A stretch of DNA of 35,074 bases from Faecalibacterium sp. (GTDB taxonomy: Bacteria; Bacillota; Clostridia; Oscillospirales; Ruminococcaceae): positions 1 to 35,074 of the forward strand of contig JALCRP010000021.1 of the NCBI GenBank assembly GCA_022652735.1, in the 5' to 3' direction. A model generated the notes under the pieces. That model made no database searches and was not told the origin of the DNA. It was given only the letters and a program-made list of their open reading frames with translations. Positions 7,959-16,700 of this stretch are shown here, piece by piece. Position 1 is the stretch's first letter; every line of letters begins with the position of its first letter. The translations under genes were made by a program, and so were the position numbers.

Positions 7959-9665
7959 TTATAGGCCCAGCACGTTGGTATTACTGAAATAGAGACATAA
8001 ATCGTCGGAAATGCAAGCATAGCGCGTAAAATGCGCCTGTAGGCCGGCCGGCAGGGCGGCAAAAGTTTCCGGCTCTGCGGCCAGAAGAATCGGGCCGTCC
8101 CACTCATCGGCAAGATCATACGCGGAAGAATCGCCCCAATGCCAAAAAGCGGCGCCGGAAGAAAGGGCATCGCCGCCCGTTTGCTGCGCAAATTCGGGCC
8201 GCAGCACGACGCTGCTGCCATTCGTCGTCAAATCTTTATAGGCGTGGCCGGTATCATAGCAGCGAATCTCACGCAGGGCAACCTGATCTTCATATTGATC
8301 TACATCGAAAAAGACGACGGGAACATCAGCCTGTGCGGCGGCTGCAGCAATTGCATCCATGCGGCTGAGATCCGAGCGGCTGTGTGCGAAAACCAGATCG
8401 CCGTAGACATCCCGCCCCACAAGGCACAGCAAAAGTACCACGCAGAAAAACAGGGCGGTGAGATGGGGCACCTTTGCCTTTTGCAGCAGGCAGGCCAAGC
8501 AGAGCACTGCTATCAGAAAGGCAACCAACAAATACCGTGCTTCGTATAGCGAGCTGCCATATGTGGAATCAATCAAACCGAGCATAACAAGGTTGCAGAC
8601 AAAAATGACAGCCGGAAGGGCAGCGGCATCCTCGCGCCGGCGCAAAAATTGCAGCAAGCACAGGCAGCCCGCAGCAAACGTGGCAACGGCGATCAAAAGC
8701 CCCAACAAATAAACGATGCTCGGCAGAGAAAGGGCACTAACTGCATTGGGATAAGGCAATGCATTGAGCAAGTAAAGGTAGCCCGCCAAAACGGAGCCGA
8801 GGTTGCCCCAAAGCTTTTCCAGCGTAATAAGCATCATAGAGCTATCATGGCTGGCAAAACCCAGCAAATGCGATGCCGTAAACTTGCCGGCGACGGTAAG
8901 CACCAGCAGCGCGGCCGTAAGCAGATGCTCTTTGGCAAACAGCTCTTTACAGGTATCTTTCTGCAGCGCAGAAATGGCCCCGCACAACAGGGCAGGTAAA
9001 AACGCAAAGACAGCCAGATAATAGCCGCTGGAAAGCCCGGAAAGAAAGCAGCCTGCCGCTAACACGGCAAGCAAAAACCAATGGATAGGCCGGAAAACAT
9101 CGTTTGCCCGCAAGCGCAGCCACAGCGCAAGAAACAGCAACAACAAAAGCACCTTGACGGAATAGTAGGCGGCCGAAGTAAGCAGACAGGAAAAATAGCC
9201 GAGGTCACTATCATTATAGAACGTGACAAGATAAGGGCAAAAAACAAGATTCAGCGCAAACATCCCCGGCACAGGCCCGATGTGCAGCTGCCGCAAGACG
9301 GCGGCCAGCGCCAACACAAGCAGGATGCTTATTACAGTATTGGCGACGCCGAAAGCCGTGAATACTTCGTGAAACAGCGGCATGAGACAGGCGGCAAGCA
9401 AATCGGGCGCATCCAGATGCAGCATGGTGGTATCGACCCACTGCTGCGGGAAAAGCGTACCTTGATGCCACATCTCGTAGACTTTCAAAAATTCGCAGGA
9501 GGAATCTGTGCTGATATGATAGCGCAGCTGCGTTAGGTTCAGCCACGCAATAAAACAAAACTGGGCGGCAAATAACCCGCAAAGGATAAGAAAAAGACTT
9601 TTTTCGCCGCGGCGCATGCCGTTAAAACGGGCACGAACCCCAGCAAGAAGAGAAATGTGCTGCAT
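7959..9665 (-). CDS. GT-C-like multi-pass membrane protein (568 aa)
   Basis: Not a named gene. 568 residues with about eleven hydrophobic segments and a soluble C-terminal part of about 130 residues. The first outer loop carries Asp54-xxx-Glu58 followed by G-x-L-x4-W (residues 69-76). This arrangement recurs in another 568-residue protein of this window (30153-31859), so I take the two as one family. An acidic pair in the first loop and this topology fit polyprenyl-phosphate-sugar-dependent glycosyltransferases of the GT-C fold, but I cannot assign a sugar or acceptor. The ATG at 9663-9665 has GGGAGG 7 bases upstream; the longer frame upstream has no support. It lies 43 bases after the GtrII-like gene, probably in the same transcript. 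Confidence 0.75.
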   Translation of the reverse strand: MQHISLLAGVRARFNGMRRGEKSLFLILCGLFAAQFCFIAWLNLTQLRYHISTDSSCEFLKVYEMWHQGTLFPQQWVDTTMLHLDAPDLLAACLMPLFHEVFTAFGVANTVISILLVLALAAVLRQLHIGPVPGMFALNLVFCPYLVTFYNDSDLGYFSCLLTSAAYYSVKVLLLLLFLALWLRLRANDVFRPIHWFLLAVLAAGCFLSGLSSGYYLAVFAFLPALLCGAISALQKDTCKELFAKEHLLTAALLVLTVAGKFTASHLLGFASHDSSMMLITLEKLWGNLGSVLAGYLYLLNALPYPNAVSALSLPSIVYLLGLLIAVATFAAGCLCLLQFLRRREDAAALPAVIFVCNLVMLGLIDSTYGSSLYEARYLLVAFLIAVLCLACLLQKAKVPHLTALFFCVVLLLCLVGRDVYGDLVFAHSRSDLSRMDAIAAAAAQADVPVVFFDVDQYEDQVALREIRCYDTGHAYKDLTTNGSSVVLRPEFAQQTGGDALSSGAAFWHWGDSSAYDLADEWDGPILLAAEPETFAALPAGLQAHFTRYACISDDLCLYFSNTNVLGL

Positions 9666-9708
9666 GATAGAGCCTCCCCAAAGAATAAAACCGTAATATG
9701 CGGCGCCG

Positions 9709-11250
9709 TCAGCCGGCGTCCTCCGACAGCTTAACGACGTAGATCCCGTCAATCTGCTGTACGGCGGCGCTTTCGGGGTAGCAGGGCATCGCTTGATATG
9801 CAGGCGACTGTTCGATTGCAGAAATTTCTTCCGGGGAAGCACCTTGTACCTGAATGCCAAAGGAGGCATCCCAAAAGTTCAAGTAAAGCGATTGATCGTC
9901 CAGAAAAGAATCGTCACTTAAGCCGACCAAAACCGGATCGGTGCCCATACGGGCAGAAGAATGGCCGGGCCAATAGCCGATGACCGCGACCTTGCTGGAA
10001 CCGACAGAAAAGCCCTCTGTGCGGCGCAGCTGCGATAAAACATCCGAGGCAACATAATAGGATTTTTCATAATTGAACTGCATGATATAGTAAGCGATAT
10101 TGGCATTGACCGTATTATGGTAGGTAAGCACAACCAAAGCGGCTACAGCTGTAAGCCCAAGGCTACGCAGCACGGGCTTGGCCCAGTGAATTTCCTGCAA
10201 ATACACCAACAGCTGGAAATACAGCAGCCAGACGCCCAACTCCATCAGCGCATGATATTGCACGGCAGGAGAAACAAAATTAACGGCAAACGGCACAACA
10301 AACAGCGCACCCGTCAGCAAAAGCAAAATAAGCAATGCCGGCAGGCGGCGATACAGGCGCTTTTGTATCAGCAAAAGCACCGTGGCTGCCGCAAGCAACA
10401 AAAGCAAAATGAAATTGAGGGCGCTGTTCCAGCTGGCAAATGGCCCGCTTTCCAGCCCAAAGGCGCGAAGCAGCTTGTCAAGCGTTTTCAGCACGGCCAG
10501 ATAATACTGCCACAGCGACAGGATGCCAACTTTGTTGATGCCCTGATAATCAATGAGCGCGGTATTTGTGAAATGCAGAAAAAGCGTCAAGACGAGCTTG
10601 TACAAAAGGCCGCCGGCCAATACCATAACCACTTCCTTGGCAAAGCTCACGCACAGTACCCGAACGGAACTTTGCTTTTGGAACAGCTCTAAAATGGCCA
10701 GCATTACAATGAGCGAAAGGGCGACAGTGACATAGGCTTGATAGATGCCGATGCTTAGGCAAATGCAGACGGCGCCGGCCACGCAGCCCCAAGGCGGATA
10801 TTTTCGGCTAAGGAAAACGGCGGCCACAACCAGCAAAAAGGCCAGCATATAGCAATCGGCCGTATAGAGGTATACAAACGAGGCCGTCAGCGTTGGGCAG
10901 GTGGCCAGAAAAGCGCTGGCGAGCACAACCAACGGCAGACTGCGCAGCGAGAACAGCTCAATCAACAGCGTCAGCGCCAAGCTTAGCCAGAACAAAGCCA
11001 CGACCCCGCAAAGCCAAGGCGCGCTATAGCGGCTGCGCAGCGCGGCCGCCAAATCCAGAAAGCAGCGCCCCTCGATCAGCGAAGCACCCGGCGAGCAAAG
11101 ATTGCGCGAGCCGTCGCCGTTCAAAAGAAAGTTGGCCATCCGATAACCGTGAGCCAAAAAGCCGCTGACCCACACAGTAAGCCAGCAGGCAACCCACTCC
11201 CGCCGGAAATGCGGCCGCCATGAAAAAAGCGCTGTTTCATTTGCCTGCAT
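9709..11250 (-). CDS. GtrII-family glucosyltransferase-like membrane protein
   Basis: 513 residues with about eleven membrane segments and a C-terminal extracytoplasmic domain of about 110 residues. A conserved-looking NGDGSRN motif (residues 44-50) in the first loop and SIGIYQAYVTVALS (166-179) match what I know of the GtrII glucosyl transferase family, which decorates cell-surface polysaccharide with sugars taken from a lipid carrier. The ATG at 11248-11250 is preferred over a TTG six bases upstream because AGGAGG (cctcct, 11259-11264) is then at 8 bases. A GT-C-like gene follows in the same direction, so the pair likely acts in surface glycan modification. The exact sugar is unknown. Confidence 0.78.
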   Translation of the reverse strand: MQANETALFSWRPHFRREWVACWLTVWVSGFLAHGYRMANFLLNGDGSRNLCSPGASLIEGRCFLDLAAALRSRYSAPWLCGVVALFWLSLALTLLIELFSLRSLPLVVLASAFLATCPTLTASFVYLYTADCYMLAFLLVVAAVFLSRKYPPWGCVAGAVCICLSIGIYQAYVTVALSLIVMLAILELFQKQSSVRVLCVSFAKEVVMVLAGGLLYKLVLTLFLHFTNTALIDYQGINKVGILSLWQYYLAVLKTLDKLLRAFGLESGPFASWNSALNFILLLLLAAATVLLLIQKRLYRRLPALLILLLLTGALFVVPFAVNFVSPAVQYHALMELGVWLLYFQLLVYLQEIHWAKPVLRSLGLTAVAALVVLTYHNTVNANIAYYIMQFNYEKSYYVASDVLSQLRRTEGFSVGSSKVAVIGYWPGHSSARMGTDPVLVGLSDDSFLDDQSLYLNFWDASFGIQVQGASPEEISAIEQSPAYQAMPCYPESAAVQQIDGIYVVKLSEDAG

Positions 11251-11284
11251 GCACAAAACCTCCTGCTAAAAAATACCAAAAACC

Positions 11285-11312
11285 AGTATGCCAGAAATCG
11301 CTGAAAATGCAA
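11285..11312 (-). promoter_or_regulatory. Possible promoter of the glycosyltransferase pair
   Basis: On the minus strand TTGCAT (11307-11312), 16-base spacer, CATACT (11285-11290). It is weaker than others in the window but correctly placed between the fba terminator and the GtrII-like gene. Confidence 0.45.
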
Positions 11313-11333
11313 GCGGAGCACAAAAAATGCCGA

Positions 11334-11368
11334 AAAAAGCGGAGGCCCTTTCAGAGCCTCCGCTTTTT
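11334..11368 (-). terminator. fba terminator
   Basis: A strong hairpin with 13-base arms (11334-11346 and 11356-11368, core GCGGAGGC/GCCTCCGC) and a 9-base loop. T-runs lie on both sides; on minus it ends the aldolase transcript. Confidence 0.92.
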
Positions 11369-11397
11369 GAAAATACATTTTATAAAAGGGAATGCGA

Positions 11398-12261
11398 TCA
11401 GGCTTTGCCGTCGCAGCCAAACATCTTGATCTTCTCGCAGCACAGCTTTTGGATAGCCTCTGCGCCCGGCGCCAGCAGCTTGCGCGGGTCGTAGCCCTTG
11501 CCCTGCTGATCTTTGCCGGCCTCGATATACTTACGGGTTGCTTCGGCGAACACCAGCTGGCATTCGGTGTTGATGTTGACCTTGGCAACGCCCAGCGTGA
11601 TGGCCTTCTTTACCATTTCGTCCGGGATGCCCGTGCCGCCGTGGAGAACGAGCGGGATATTGTTGGTTGCCTGATGGATACGATCCAGCGCATCAAAATC
11701 GAGGCCCTTCCAGTTGGCCGGATAAATGCCGTGGATATTGCCGATGCCGGCGGCGAGGAAATCGACGCCCAGCGCGGTGATCTTTGCGCACTCGGCCGGG
11801 TCGGCGATCTCGCCGGCACCGACAACGCCATCCTCGACGCCGCCGATGGAGCCGACTTCGGCCTCAATGGACAGGCCATGATCGTGCGCCATCTCGACAA
11901 GCTCTTTCGTCTTGGCAACGTTTTCGTCGATACCATAGTGGCTGCCGTCGAACATGATGGAGGTGAAGCCGGCAGCGATGCAGGCCTTAGCGCCTTCGTA
12001 GGTGCCGTGGTCGAGATGCAGCGCGACAGGAACCGTGATGCCGAGGCTTTCGTCCATCGCCTTGACCATAGCGGCAACCGTCTTAAAGCCGGTCATATAT
12101 TTGCCGGCACCCTCGGAAACGCCCAGAATGACCGGGCTCTTCATTTCCTCACAGGCGAGCAGGACACTCTTCGTCCACTCCAAGTCATTGATATTGAACT
12201 GCGGCACACCATAGTGGCCGTCGCGGGCTTTCAGCAGCATTCTGGTTGCATTTACCAGCAT
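11398..12261 (-). CDS. fba: Class II fructose-bisphosphate aldolase
   Basis: 287 residues, the usual size. It cleaves fructose 1,6-bisphosphate to dihydroxyacetone phosphate and glyceraldehyde 3-phosphate in glycolysis, using zinc. Visible motifs are LHLDHG (catalytic Asp84, zinc ligand His85), GNIHGIY (His177), LHGGTG (His207, phosphate binding) and VNINTE (residues 228-233). A tagatose-bisphosphate specificity cannot be fully excluded, but the sequence looks like the FbaA type of Clostridia. The ATG at 12259-12261 has GGAGG 8 bases upstream; five more in-frame residues upstream are less likely. The promoter and a dyad in the leader are listed separately. Confidence 0.95.
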   Translation of the reverse strand: MLVNATRMLLKARDGHYGVPQFNINDLEWTKSVLLACEEMKSPVILGVSEGAGKYMTGFKTVAAMVKAMDESLGITVPVALHLDHGTYEGAKACIAAGFTSIMFDGSHYGIDENVAKTKELVEMAHDHGLSIEAEVGSIGGVEDGVVGAGEIADPAECAKITALGVDFLAAGIGNIHGIYPANWKGLDFDALDRIHQATNNIPLVLHGGTGIPDEMVKKAITLGVAKVNINTECQLVFAEATRKYIEAGKDQQGKGYDPRKLLAPGAEAIQKLCCEKIKMFGCDGKA

Positions 12262-12307
12262 ATTCGTTTCCTCCACTTAATCATTGTTTTGAATGTTTGT
12301 ATGGCAG

Positions 12308-12324
12308 TGTGTCACGCTGACACA
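12308..12324 (-). promoter_or_regulatory. Perfect dyad in the fba leader (operator candidate)
   Basis: TGTGTCA-CGC-TGACACA, a perfect 7+7 palindrome with 3-base centre. It lies about 9 to 25 bases downstream of the predicted start of fba transcription, a typical place for a repressor. It could also fold as a small RNA hairpin. No regulator is assigned. Confidence 0.6.
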
Positions 12325-12339
12325 GAACTTCCGTTTGTC

Positions 12340-12368
12340 AGTATATCGAAATTTGCCGCTAAAATCAA
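12340..12368 (-). promoter_or_regulatory. fba promoter
   Basis: On the minus strand TTGATT (12363-12368), 17-base spacer, TATACT (12340-12345). Confidence 0.85.
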
Positions 12369-12513
12369 TTCCAACAGAACGTTTTTTGCAGATTGCCCAA
12401 AAAAGCGACGCGCTTAAAAGGCCGCAGAGTAAAAAGTGTGCCGACAAAAAGGAGAAAAGAGCGAAAACGAGATTTTTGGCGAAGAAATACGAAACTATAA
12501 AAAACAGAAAAAA

Positions 12514-12525
12514 TTTTGTCGAAAA
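12514..12525 (+). promoter_or_regulatory. Spo0A-box-like site
   Basis: TTTTGTCGAAAA contains an exact TTTGTCGAA (consensus TTTGTCRAA from Bacillus and Clostridium). An imperfect inverse copy, CCGACAAAA, lies at 12441-12449. Such a short site can occur by chance; its position beside DnaA-like boxes adds some weight. Confidence 0.4.
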
Positions 12526-12594
12526 TTCGGCACAATAGCAACTTGCAAATTACAGCCTGTACGATTGCCAAAAAGAAAGCCGCAGCCGCTAAAA

Positions 12595-12693
12595 TGTGGA
12601 AAAGGCAGTGGAAAACGTTGAATTCAACCGTTCTCCACCGCGAAAATGCTTGACTTTTCCACTTTTTCCACAGGGCTTTCAACAAGTGGAAAA
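12595..12693. promoter_or_regulatory. Cluster of five DnaA-box-like 9-mers
   Basis: TTTTCCAC[A/T] occurs five times in 99 bases: 12595-12603 (minus), 12607-12615 (minus), 12655-12663 (plus), 12664-12672 (plus) and 12685-12693 (minus). The first and fourth are TTTTCCACA, one mismatch from the DnaA box TTATCCACA. I recognise no other such cluster in the window. It could be a DnaA-binding control site or part of an origin; no dnaA or dnaN is present here. Confidence 0.5.
12608..12638. repeat. 31-base near-palindrome inside the DnaA-like cluster
   Basis: A perfect 12-base core GTTGAATTCAAC (12617-12628) is flanked by GTGGAAAAC on the left and CGTTCTCCAC on the right, complementary apart from one mismatch and one extra base. 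It overlaps the second DnaA-like box. Confidence 0.6.
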
Positions 12694-12830
12694 CAAATAC
12701 TCCGCCGAAAATGAAATTTACGTGAAGTATAAAATGCTTTACGAGCGCCGCGGCAGGATTGACACAGGGCACGCTGGGCAATACTGCATTTGCGGCCGCG
12801 CAGCGGCAGCACGAAATGCGGCAGTTTATG

Positions 12831-12859
12831 TAGAAAATACGCTGGCGTTATGCTATACT
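12831..12859 (+). promoter_or_regulatory. rlmB promoter
   Basis: TAGAAA (12831-12836), 17-base spacer and TATACT (12854-12859), preceded by TGC as an extended -10 element. The leader is about 90 bases and ends with a GC hairpin (GCCCGGC 12915-12921 with GCCGGGC 12927-12933) just before the CGAGGAG ribosome binding site. Confidence 0.7.
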
Positions 12860-12956
12860 TTCGGATGTATAGAAAGCATTTTCCATAACAAAGAAAATTT
12901 GAAATGAAGTTGCTGCCCGGCCCCCGGCCGGGCGCAGGCGTTGGCGAGGAGAAAAT

Positions 12957-13736
12957 ATGAACGATACGTTGGACGGCGCAGCACGCCCCCGTGAAGAAAA
13001 AAGCGAAATTATATACGGCAAAAACCCTGTTACTGAGCTGTTAAAAAGTGGTGCGGGGACAGATACGGTTTTGCTTTCGGATGGCTTGGCGCCGGCGATG
13101 GCATCCTATTACACTGCGCTGGCCAAACAGGTTGGGGCCGTTGTAAAACGTGTAAATTCGGCAAAGCTGCGGATGCTGACGGGCACCGAAAACCATCAGG
13201 GCGTTGCGGCGTTTGCCAGCCAGATCGCGTATGCAACGGTGGAAGATCTGCTGGAAGCGGCGAAAACCCGCGGGGAGCCGCCTTTTTTGGTTTTGGCGGA
13301 CGGCATTGAGGACCCGCACAATCTCGGCGCGGTGATCCGCAGCGCACTGCTTTGCGGGGCACACGGCGTTATTATCCCGAAACGCGGCGGTGCGGCCGTG
13401 ACGCCGACGGTGATGAAGGCCAGCGCCGGCGCAGCCGAGCGGCTTCCGGTGGCGCGCGTGGCCAACATTGCGGAGACGGTGCGAAGGCTGAAAGAGGCCG
13501 GCGTGTTTGTTTACTGCGCGGATATGGACGGCACCCCGCTGAAACAGACAAACCTTACCGGGCCGATCGCGCTTGTGCTGGGCAGCGAGGGCAGCGGCGT
13601 AAGCCAACTGGTGAAAAAACGCTGCGACGGCGCTGTTCGGCTGGAAATGGCTGCGCACGGAACCGGCGTGGACAGCTTCAACGTTTCGGTTGCGGCCGGC
13701 ATTATCCTATATGAGATTCTGGCGCAGAGAGGCTGA
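12957..13736 (+). CDS. rlmB: 23S rRNA 2'-O-methyltransferase, RlmB/TrmH (SpoU) family
   Basis: 259 residues. The N-terminal L30e-like substrate-binding part includes IIYGKNPVTELL (residues 18-29) and ENHQGVAAF (78-86). The C-terminal knotted SPOUT methyltransferase domain has the three family motifs: DPHNLGAVIRSA (119-130), LVLGSEGSG (206-214) and SFNVSVAAGIILYE (240-253). The family methylates the 2'-OH of a guanosine in 23S rRNA (Gm2251 in E. coli) with S-adenosylmethionine; paralogues modify other rRNA or tRNA sites, so the exact target is inferred. The ATG at 12957 follows GAGGAG. The next gene begins 14 bases later, so they are likely co-transcribed. Confidence 0.9.
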   Translation: MNDTLDGAARPREEKSEIIYGKNPVTELLKSGAGTDTVLLSDGLAPAMASYYTALAKQVGAVVKRVNSAKLRMLTGTENHQGVAAFASQIAYATVEDLLEAAKTRGEPPFLVLADGIEDPHNLGAVIRSALLCGAHGVIIPKRGGAAVTPTVMKASAGAAERLPVARVANIAETVRRLKEAGVFVYCADMDGTPLKQTNLTGPIALVLGSEGSGVSQLVKKRCDGAVRLEMAAHGTGVDSFNVSVAAGIILYEILAQRG

Positions 13737-13750
13737 AGGGAGTAGCGGCG

Positions 13751-16700
13751 ATGCACAAAAATAAACGCGGGGAGCCAAACGAAGCGGCAAAAGACAATGC
13801 CGCCGAGGAATTGCTCTTTCATTTCGATAAAAAGGAACTGGAAAAGAAAGACGGCACCGTGGCGGAGAACCTCGCGCGTGATCAGCAGTTTCGGAAATTT
13901 TTCACCACGAGCGTGATCGAAGTGCCCGAGGAAATGCGCAAGGTTGACCGCGCAGACCCGGACAACGGCGCGGAAGAAACCGCCGAAAAGAAACGGGGAT
14001 TTTTCCGTGGGCTTTTTGCCCGCCCGGAGGAAGACGACGAAGAAGACATCGGCGTCCAGATCCCGGAACAAGCGCACAAACAGGCCGAAGAAACGGAACG
14101 CTCGTTTGCACAAAAACTGGAACAGCCGGAGGATACAGGGGAAATTCGCCTTGTGCCCGAGGCACAAAAGCCGCGCCCCCGGAAAGCGGAGCCGGCGCAG
14201 AGCACACCGGCGCAGCCGCAAAAACAGCCCACGGCTGCGGCCCGGATGCCGGCCACAGAGCCTGCACGACAAGCACCGCAGCAAGCCCCGGCCGCAAAAA
14301 CGCCGCCGGTCACCGCACCCATGACGGCAAACGCCGCGGCAAAAGCGCCGCAAATGCCGCCGCGTAGCAAAAAGGCCGGGCCGGTAGATGTAGGCAGCCT
14401 GTTGGAAAAAATAGATGAAGTGCAGGCCGTGGCGCACGGCGAAGAACCCGCCGCGGAAAAAACGGCTGCTGCCGACGCGAAAAAGCCGCAGCCGCCGGAA
14501 ACTGCGAACGAAAAAGAATCCGCCCAAACGGTGATGACGCTGGAGCCGACGGCCGCCGAGCTGGCCGACCGTGCGCCGCACAAAGCAAAGGCCGAAACCG
14601 CACAGGCCCCGGAAAACGTACCGACGGAAAAGCCGATGACAGAAAACACGGCGGGCGGCGAAGCTTTGGACGGCAAACCCGCCGAAGAAGCAAAGCCAAA
14701 AGCCACAGACGCACCGCACGGGCGCATCGTGTTTGCGGACGAAATGCTGCAGCCCACAGCCCCGGCGGCAGAGGCCCGGCCGACACAGGAAAAGAAGAAA
14801 AACGCCGACGAGGCCCAGCCGGAAAGCGGCGATGCAGGCCGTATGGAACCCAAACCGACAGAGCAGCCCGCCCCCGAAGAAGCTGCCGCCGCGCAAGGCG
14901 ATACCGAGGAGCCGACGGGCGAAGTTTCTTTGCTGGAAGAACAGCCCACGGGCGAAATCCCGCTGGAAGACGCAGAGCCGACGGGCGAAGTGCCGCTGAT
15001 GGACGAGCAGGCGGAAACGGAAGAAAATTTGCCGCCGGAAAATGCCGCGCCGCACAGCTGGCAAAAGCTGAAAAACATTTTTTCCGGCGGGCAGGAGCCG
15101 GACGAAGAGCCAAACGAAGATGCGGACGCGGAACCCGCGCCCAAGCAGCCTTTGGCCGAGGAGGAAACGCTGGAATATACCAGCGCCGAGGATGCCGAGG
15201 CAATCCGCGGCGAGCTGCAGGCCCGCACGGCCGCGCTGACGCTGCGCTGCGTATTAAGCGGCATCCTTGCCGTGGCGCTGATTGCACTGGATTTGATGGG
15301 ACAGAGCGTTTTGCCCTCGCCGGCCATCATTGACCCCGTGTCTGCGCCGGCCGCATGGCTGGGCGTCCATTTGATTTTGTTGGGCATCTGCATCGCGCTG
15401 GCGCTGCCGATTTTGAAAAATGGTGTAATCAGCCTGCTGCCGCACAAAGAGCCTTCGGCGGACGCACTGGCTACGCTGGCGGCTGTGGCGGCGGTGCTTC
15501 AGACGGTTGTGGGGCTTTTACAGTCCAATCAATTCGACCCGGCTAAGATCACCGTCTTTTCCGGCGCGGCGGCGCTGCTGCTGTTTGCTGATTTGCTGGG
15601 GCAGCGCATTTCGATGGATTCCGTCAGCGACGGGTTTGCGGTGATGACTTCCGGCGTGGAAAATGCGGCCGGCTACTGCTTAAAAGATAAGCACCTGCTG
15701 CATGCGCTGAGCGAAGGCATGGACGAGAATGAGCCTGTGCTTTTGCTGAGCCGGCCCGGCTCGCTTTTGAAAAACTTTATGGCGCAGAGCGTGGCGCCGC
15801 ACCGCAGCGACCGTGTCGCTGTGGAATTTGCCCGGACGCTGGGCGTGGTAGGGGTGATCGGCTTTGCGGTGACGCTGGTAAAGGGCGGCGGCCTGCTGAT
15901 GGCCGTATCCGTACTGGCAGCGGTGCAGTGCATGGGCGCGCCGCTTTCCGCGACGCTGATTCGCGCCATCCCAAGCCGCCTGATGCAGCGCGCGGCCGCA
16001 CAGGTTGGGGCTGTTGTGCCCGGGTGGCCCGCGATCGAGCAGCTGGGCGAAGTGGATATGATCCACGCCGACGCGGCCGAGCTGTTCCCTCCGATGTGCG
16101 CACACCTGTACGGCATCAAAACGTTCCAGAAAGAGCGTGTTGACCTTGCCATCCTATATGCGACAAGTATCCTGATCGAAAGCTGCAACACGCTTTCGGG
16201 GCTTTTCCGCAACATGATCGAGAACCATACGGATATGCTGTATCCGGTAAAAGATCTCGAAAAGCGGCCGGGCCTCGGGTTTGTGGCGTGGTGCGACAAC
16301 TGCCGCATCGTGCTGGGCAGCCGCGAGCTGATGACGCAGGAGGGAATCTCCCTGCCCGCGATGGATTACGAAAACCGCTACACCCAAAACGGAGACCGCC
16401 ATGTGCTGTATCTGGCCGTTTCCGGTGAACTGTACGCGATGTTCCTATACGGGTATTCCGGCACGAAAAAAGTGGCGCATACGCTCGGGCTGCTGCGGCG
16501 CGAAAACATCCGCCTGCTGGTAACGGCCGACGACCCGACCTTGACGGCCGCGCGCATCGAGGAAGCCTATCGCCTGCGCCCCGGCTTTGTGAAAGTGCTG
16601 AGCGGCGAGGAAGCGAACGCAATGGCCCCGGCAACGGCTTACCAGCCCACAACGGAAGGCTGCCTTGTGCATCTGGGCGGCTTTGCCAGCTTGGCGGGCG

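Larger units (their letters stand above)
12369..12956. other. Gene-free divergent region between fba and rlmB
   Basis: 588 bases without a credible gene. The left half (about 12440-12540) is clearly richer in A and T than the rest of the window. It contains a Spo0A-box-like site, a cluster of DnaA-box-like 9-mers, a near-perfect 31-base palindrome, and the rlmB promoter and leader hairpin, listed separately. Open frames here show no family resemblance and no good ribosome binding sites. Confidence 0.7.

Noticed and set aside
12595..12693. CRISPR array in the repeated TTTTCCAC region
   Set aside because: The repeats are 9 bases, in mixed orientation and with irregular spacing, and no spacers of constant length exist.
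12596..12907. Small protein gene between fba and rlmB
   Set aside because: No ribosome binding site, no resemblance to a family, and it overlaps the DnaA-like cluster and the rlmB promoter.
13511..15447. Long minus-strand frames opposite rlmB and the pseudo-ATPase
   Set aside because: Their Arg/Phe/Gly- or Ser/Ala-rich low-complexity translations come from the codon bias of the plus-strand gene.
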